From the NCBI GenBank assembly GCA_016858145.1, contig JAEHOE010000032.1:496001-560000 (forward strand): 64,000 nucleotides of DNA, written 5' to 3'. This document shows, in pieces, positions 56,595 to 64,000 of the stretch (position 1 is the first letter of the stretch; the number at the start of each line of letters is the position of its first letter). The position numbers and the translations under genes are program-made. This stretch comes from Edaphochlamys debaryana. Its lineage: Eukaryota > Chlorophyta > Chlorophyceae > Chlamydomonadales. The notes below the pieces were generated by a model, which did not search any database, was not told where the DNA came from, and worked only from the letters and a program-made list of their open reading frames with translations.

Positions 56595-59500
56595 ATGCAG
56601 CGCCCAATCTGGGCGCTGCGACAGGCGCGGGCGGCGGGGCCTTCTTTGGGCACTGGCCTTCGGAAGGTGTTCGCCCCACCACGCCACGCCGTTCCTGATG
56701 CCCCCGATACCAGCCAAAGGCGATCGTTCGGGCGAACGCGACCAGGGCAAGGCCGACGGGCTGCTCAGGCGCCGCCGCCGATTCAGCGAGGGGAAACGGA
56801 CCTTGACCCCAGCGACCCCCTCGAGATGATGGAGCAGGCGATGGCTCAAATGACAGCCGAGGAGCGGAAGGCGTTCTTGCAGTACCTGTCGGAGCAGGAG
56901 GAGCAAACGAACAGGGAGATGATTGCCCGACTTGTCGCCGAGGAGCAGGAGCGCGCAGGGGGGAGCCTGCCAAACGGCGTGCTTCCGCCGTTGGGCACGG
57001 ACAAGGCGGCGTTGCTGACGAGGCTGTGGGGCCTGATCCTGGGCAGTCTCCCCGACTCCGACGCCACCATCATGAAGAAGGCCTTCCCTGCGGGCTGGGT
57101 GGGCTACGGCGACCTCTCGCGGCGGCGGTTCCTCGATGGGCTATCACGGCTGACGAGAGCAGAGCAGCGCCGGCTGCCCAAAATCCTTGACCAGATCAGC
57201 GTGCTGGAGGCATCCATGAGCCTCGCGACGGAGGCGACGCAGAACCACCAGCGCGTCTCGAAGGTGCGCCAGCGCCGGCGAGCAGCCCAGAAGGGCCTGC
57301 AGCTATCTGATGACGACGAGGACGACGGCGAGGAGGCTGCCCGGCCGGGTAGCATGGCCGAGCTCATCTCCACCCTCCGACGACGACTCGAGCAGCAACC
57401 CTCTGCTTCCTCCTCGTCGTCTGCTGCTCCTACCAGCGATTCCTCAGATCCATTCGGCACAGGTGCCAGGACCGGGTGGGGCGACCGCAACCAGCAGCCG
57501 GGCGCGAGCACGAGCGGCCGCGACAGCTTCAGCAACGGCAACGGCAACGGGTCGGGCATGGGTGCGGCGTTCGGTATGGCCGGCATCCCCGAGTCGCTCC
57601 AGGGGCGGCTGGGCAAGATGATGGCCGCGTACGACCAGTACGGCAGCGGCGGCTGGTCGGAGGCGGAGGCGGGGCGGACGCAGAGCGCAGAGATGCGCAG
57701 CCTAATCAGGTGAGGGTGCGCGGCTGGGCATTAGCCCATGGGAGCGGTTCGGTTCACCACCCGTTGGGTCTCATGCTTGTCAGGGTTGCCCGTGCCCGTG
57801 TTGGGGGCTCCCCTGGACCCCAGCCTCGGGAGCGCACTGGAGTCAGGCCGCGGGGAACAAGCGTTTGGGAAGAGGCTGGGCTAGTGTGCGTTGGGTGAAC
57901 GCCGTGCACCGATGGATGGGGGCGGGGCCGATGAGGGCCATGGGGACCTACCGCTGGAGTCGGTAGCGCCACAGGGTGAACCTGAGTGGAGCCGAGCTGA
58001 GGGGTTGCTGTGTCATCAGTGTGGGGGTGGCTGCATACCCTGCACTTACCGCCAACCGCGCTGCCGTACTGCCGTACCACACCGCAGGCTGCACGGGGAA
58101 CTGGCGGAGCTGGTGGAGCAGGCGGGCGGGGGGCCGCCGGGGCGGCGGCGGGGCGGGGGCCCGGGCACGGCCACGGCGGCCGCGGCGGCGGCGGCGCTAG
58201 CGCAGCGGGGTGCGGACCTGGCTGCGGAGGTGGCGGCGCTGCTGGAGCCGGGGGCGAGGGAGCGGCTGCAGGTGGGTGGGCGGGCGGGGGGTCAGGGGGG
58301 TTGGAGCGGCCTGGCCTTGCGCAGGGGCAGGGGCGGAGGCGGAGGCAGGGAGGCGGAGCATGGGGCTGTAGAAGCTGGCGGCAAGGGCACCCGGGGCAGA
58401 GGATGGGAGCCGGCGTGCCGTGTGTGGGCCTGGTGGGCAGGCGGGGACCGAGCAGGCGGGTCGAGGGAGGGCGGCGCGTCACGGCGTCACGGGGTGCGTT
58501 ACTCTACAGGGCTACAAGCAGCAGGGCTGACCTTTGGGGCCTGCGGCCAGGGCTGTGTCCTGTCGTCTGTGCCAGCGGCGGCCGCAGTTTCCCCTACTCT
58601 CCGCCTCGCTGTCTCCCTCCACCCACCCCGCCTCCTCCCGACCCGGCTACCCCTTCCCCTCCCCTGACCCCCCCCCGCACTCACGCCAGGACCCCTCTGC
58701 GCGGGCCGTGGTGCGGTATATCGAGACGCAGATGGTGGGGCTGGACGAGGATGGAGAGCCCTCCCTGGCGCTGGACGCGAGCAGCGTGGGCAGGTGCGTG
58801 GCGGGGTTTCGGTTTCGGGGGTTGGAGGGAGGCGGCGGTGATCTGGAGGAGGAGGCGGTCGTGTCTGGTGTATGGGGTGGGTGGCTGGCAGGTGGTGGAG
58901 GGGTTCGGGGAGGGCGGCGGGTCGGGTGTTGTGCGGTGGAGCGGGGGTGCTGTAATGGTGCTCGTACCGGGGCGTGGGGTATGGGGTGTTTGAGGCTGAG
59001 CGGGACTGCGTCGCTGTCGCGTGTATGGTGGGGACAAGGCGGGGGCCCAGGGGAAGAGCAGGTGGAGGTGGAGGTGGTGATGCTTGTGCGGGTATGGGCA
59101 TGCGGCCATGGGGCCTTGCGATAGTGCTGCGGGTTGCCGCTGTCGGGCGGAGTTGGTAGCCTGCACTGCTCGCGGCGGCGAGTCCTGCGGGCGCCCCGGG
59201 GTGCAGTCCACCGCCGGGGAGGGGCGGCCGCGGCCCTCGGCCCAGCCTTCTCGGCTCTGCTCCCATCTCCCCCTGCCACCCGCCCTCGAACCCCGCCCCC
59301 GACCCCCCCACCCCACGGCGGCATGTACCTATCCATGCAAGGATTCCCTGGCGTCGGCGCGATCCTGCTCAGCAACAAACACACCCACCCCACCCCCACC
59401 CCTAACCCCCCAGGCTGGGCCAGTTCCTGACTGCTGCGGGCAACTGGGAGGCCTACCGGGCCTTCATGGCCCTCTACTCGGAGCGGCACCCGGAGCTGGC

Positions 59501-60572
59501 GCTGGAGGGGGTCATGCAGGTGGGGGGGGGGGGGGCGAGGGGGCAGAGAGGGAGGGAGAGGGGGAAGGCTGGGCAGCGCTTTGTGGGTCGGAGGAAGGAG
59601 ACGGCGCGGAGGGGTGGGCGCGGAAAGGGCGGGGGGAGAGGGGGGCCTGCAAGAGGCGGGCGGGCTAGCGGGAGGGAGGGAGGAGCCGAGCGGGCGTCAC
59701 GGCCGATGCAGCGGGCGACCCGGGCATGAACCACGGGCCGGTTGGAAGCCGGCTGGAAGCGGTGGGTGGCAGTCCAGCCCCGATAAGCCTTGCACCAAAC
59801 GTGTGTTGCTTGTGTTGCTCCCTCCCCTGCCGTCAGGCGGCGGGCTTCCAAGACGGGGAGGAGTGGTGGGCCCGCCTGCCCGAGGCCCTCACCGCGGCGG
59901 ACCAGCAGGCGGAGGGCGAGGCCAGCACGTCGCCGGCACTCCTGGTGAGTGCCCCCTGCACGGTTTCGCCTGCCAGCTCCGCCTTTCTTCCCTCCCCTCG
60001 CCAAGCCCCACCCCATCCCACCCCGCGTCACCTCCGCGACCTTAGCACCTCCCACCTCAAATCCCCATCATCCATCCCACCATCCAACTATATCTGCCAT
60101 CCGATTCGCCCCCCCCCCCCAGGTGGACTGGCCCCGCGTGGAGGCCGTTGCCGCCCTGGACGTCGACACCCTTTCCTTCCTCACGGAGCTCGAGGCAACC
60201 CAGTACTCGGAGGACACCTTTATGAAGTACTACTTCCACCCCGTGATCGGGCCGCGCATCCGGTCAGGCGCGCTGCTGGATCCGGATTCCAAGGCCGCGG
60301 CGGGATCCGCCATGTCCGGGCTTGGGGTGGACGTGGAGGGCCTGGGGCTAGGGGCAGCAGGGGCGGGCGGGGCCGGAGGGGCAGGGGGGTCGCTTGATCC
60401 CGCGGCATTACTCATGCAGCTTGCGCAGATGGGGATCTCGGATGGGGCGGGCGGCGCGCCGGGGATGGTGGCGGAAGCTGCGGAGGAGCTGGCGAGGGAG
60501 CAGGCGCGGAGGGCGGGGAAGCGGCCGGGGCCGGCGAGGCGCCAGCCGCCGCCGCCGAAGGGCAGATCGTAG
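56595..60572 (+). CDS. Unrecognised protein, probably mitochondrial
   Basis: Six exons: 56595-57709, 58088-58271, 58690-58793, 59414-59519, 59837-59944 and 60123-60572, 688 residues with consistent phases. The N-terminus MQRPIWALRQARAAGPSLGT is basic, hydroxylated and free of acidic residues, which suggests mitochondrial targeting. Residues about 75-120 are a charged helix (EMMEQAMAQMTAEERKAFLQ). A globular-looking block follows (TRLWGLILGSLPDSDATIM, then a basic SRRRFLDGLSRLTRAEQRR stretch), then an acidic/Ser linker (DDDEDDGEE). The second half has ARAVVRYIETQMVGLDEDG, FLTAAGNWEAYRAFMALYSE and LTELEATQYSEDTFMKYYFH. The C-terminus is Gly/Ala-rich and ends PPPPKGRS. No known domain was recognised. 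Exons 3 to 6 look conserved in style, so a real protein is likely. Confidence 0.78.
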
Positions 60573-61209
60573 AGCGGAGTGTGCGGGAGTGGAGCGAGGA
60601 ACCGGACCGAGAGGCGAGGCGATGCTGGGGACTGGCGGCGGCAGCAGTCAAGGAGGGGCGGCAGCGCGGGACTCGGAGGCGCTAGGTGAGCTTTGGCAAA
60701 GCTGGTATGGCGTTGGCTCCTGTGTAAGGAAGCCAGAAGTTTACCAGGAGCCAAACGGTGGCCGCGTCGTGCCCTGTCTCATGAGGCGCTCTGGCGATGC
60801 GGGACGCGGCCCGCAGGCACGAACCCTGGCTGTCGACGTCGGTAGGCCCCTACCTCTTATCCAGCTCTCCCCTGATAATCCCACAGTTGTACGCATCCCA
60901 GCACGATTGACACAGTTTGCCCACAAGCGCATTTCCGCGAAGACCTTGAGCTTGACCGCGACCGCGCCCCCGTGCTGCTTGTCTCATTGAGCTATCTAAT
61001 GATTGAATAGCAATATGGACTAGGCAGGCGAGGCGCTAGCTCGAGCTGCGGAGAGCGAGCATAGGCCGTGAGCAGCAGCATGTCAGGACCGCCACGGAAC
61101 AACGCCACACGGGCGCCGTAAGCTACGAGCTGCTTGGCGAGCTTCGACACGGGAGCAGCTGTCGTCGACCCGCTGTCGACGTGCATGTCGATGCCCATTC
61201 GCGACGCAG
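60573..61209. other. Intergenic region before the TTLL9-like gene
   Basis: 3' UTR of the upstream gene to about 60750, then about 450 bp that should hold the promoter and the first, unidentified TTLL9 exon. Confidence 0.5.
60723..60727 (+). terminator. TGTAA polyadenylation motif
   Basis: TGTAA 151 bp after the stop of the 688-residue gene, a typical chlorophycean distance. Confidence 0.6.

Positions 61210-64000
<2,791 letters not shown>

Noticed and set aside
61182..61209. ATG at 61183 or 61192 as the TTLL9 start
   Set aside because: Both are out of frame with the conserved NTIYDVL exon, so a CAG acceptor at 61207-61209 with an upstream first exon is more likely.

Overview
The window is nuclear DNA of a green alga, most likely a chlorophycean. 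It is very GC-rich, every gene is cut into short exons by small to medium introns, TGTAA polyadenylation motifs follow several stop codons, and the gene set is algal or plant-like: a plastid-type starch synthase, a PIN-like carrier, a GPR1/FUN34/YaaH acetate transporter, a group I truncated hemoglobin and TTLL9. A Selenastraceae or Chlamydomonadales member would fit, but the species cannot be fixed from sequence alone. Exon structures were built by hand from splice sites, reading-frame phase and protein similarity. All summed exon lengths are divisible by three except in the damaged hemoglobin copy and the partial last gene.

Layout. 1-10421: nearly three copies of a 3.59-kb direct tandem repeat, each with a four-exon truncated-hemoglobin gene on the minus strand; copy 2 has a 4-bp frameshift. 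11257-17755 (minus): a roughly 2050-residue disordered protein. 19894-25583 (plus): a PIN/AEC-type carrier with a loop of about 610 residues. 26867-29230 (minus): an acetate transporter. 30081-31919 and 35151-37509 (plus): two paralogous secreted proteins with identical exon lengths. 39669-46166 (minus): a 21-exon starch synthase. 48078-50589 (minus): a HAD-like protein, divergent from 51162-55490 (plus), a CFA-synthase/coclaurine-N-methyltransferase-like enzyme. 56595-60572 (plus): an unrecognised, possibly mitochondrial protein. 61210-64000 (plus): the 5' part of a TTLL9-like tubulin glutamylase, running off the window.

The genes do not form one pathway. Acetate import and starch synthesis suggest an acetate-assimilating, starch-storing alga. 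TTLL9 points to ciliary machinery in the lineage.

The most unusual signal is in the introns. Many start with GT followed by long G tracts and end with long C tracts before AG, so the two ends could pair. In at least six introns a splice site with its adjoining exon edge has been copied into the intron, leaving decoy or alternative splice sites. Two introns use GC-AG borders, and one of these has its GC donor duplicated as well. No rRNA, tRNA, CRISPR array or recognisable transposase was found.
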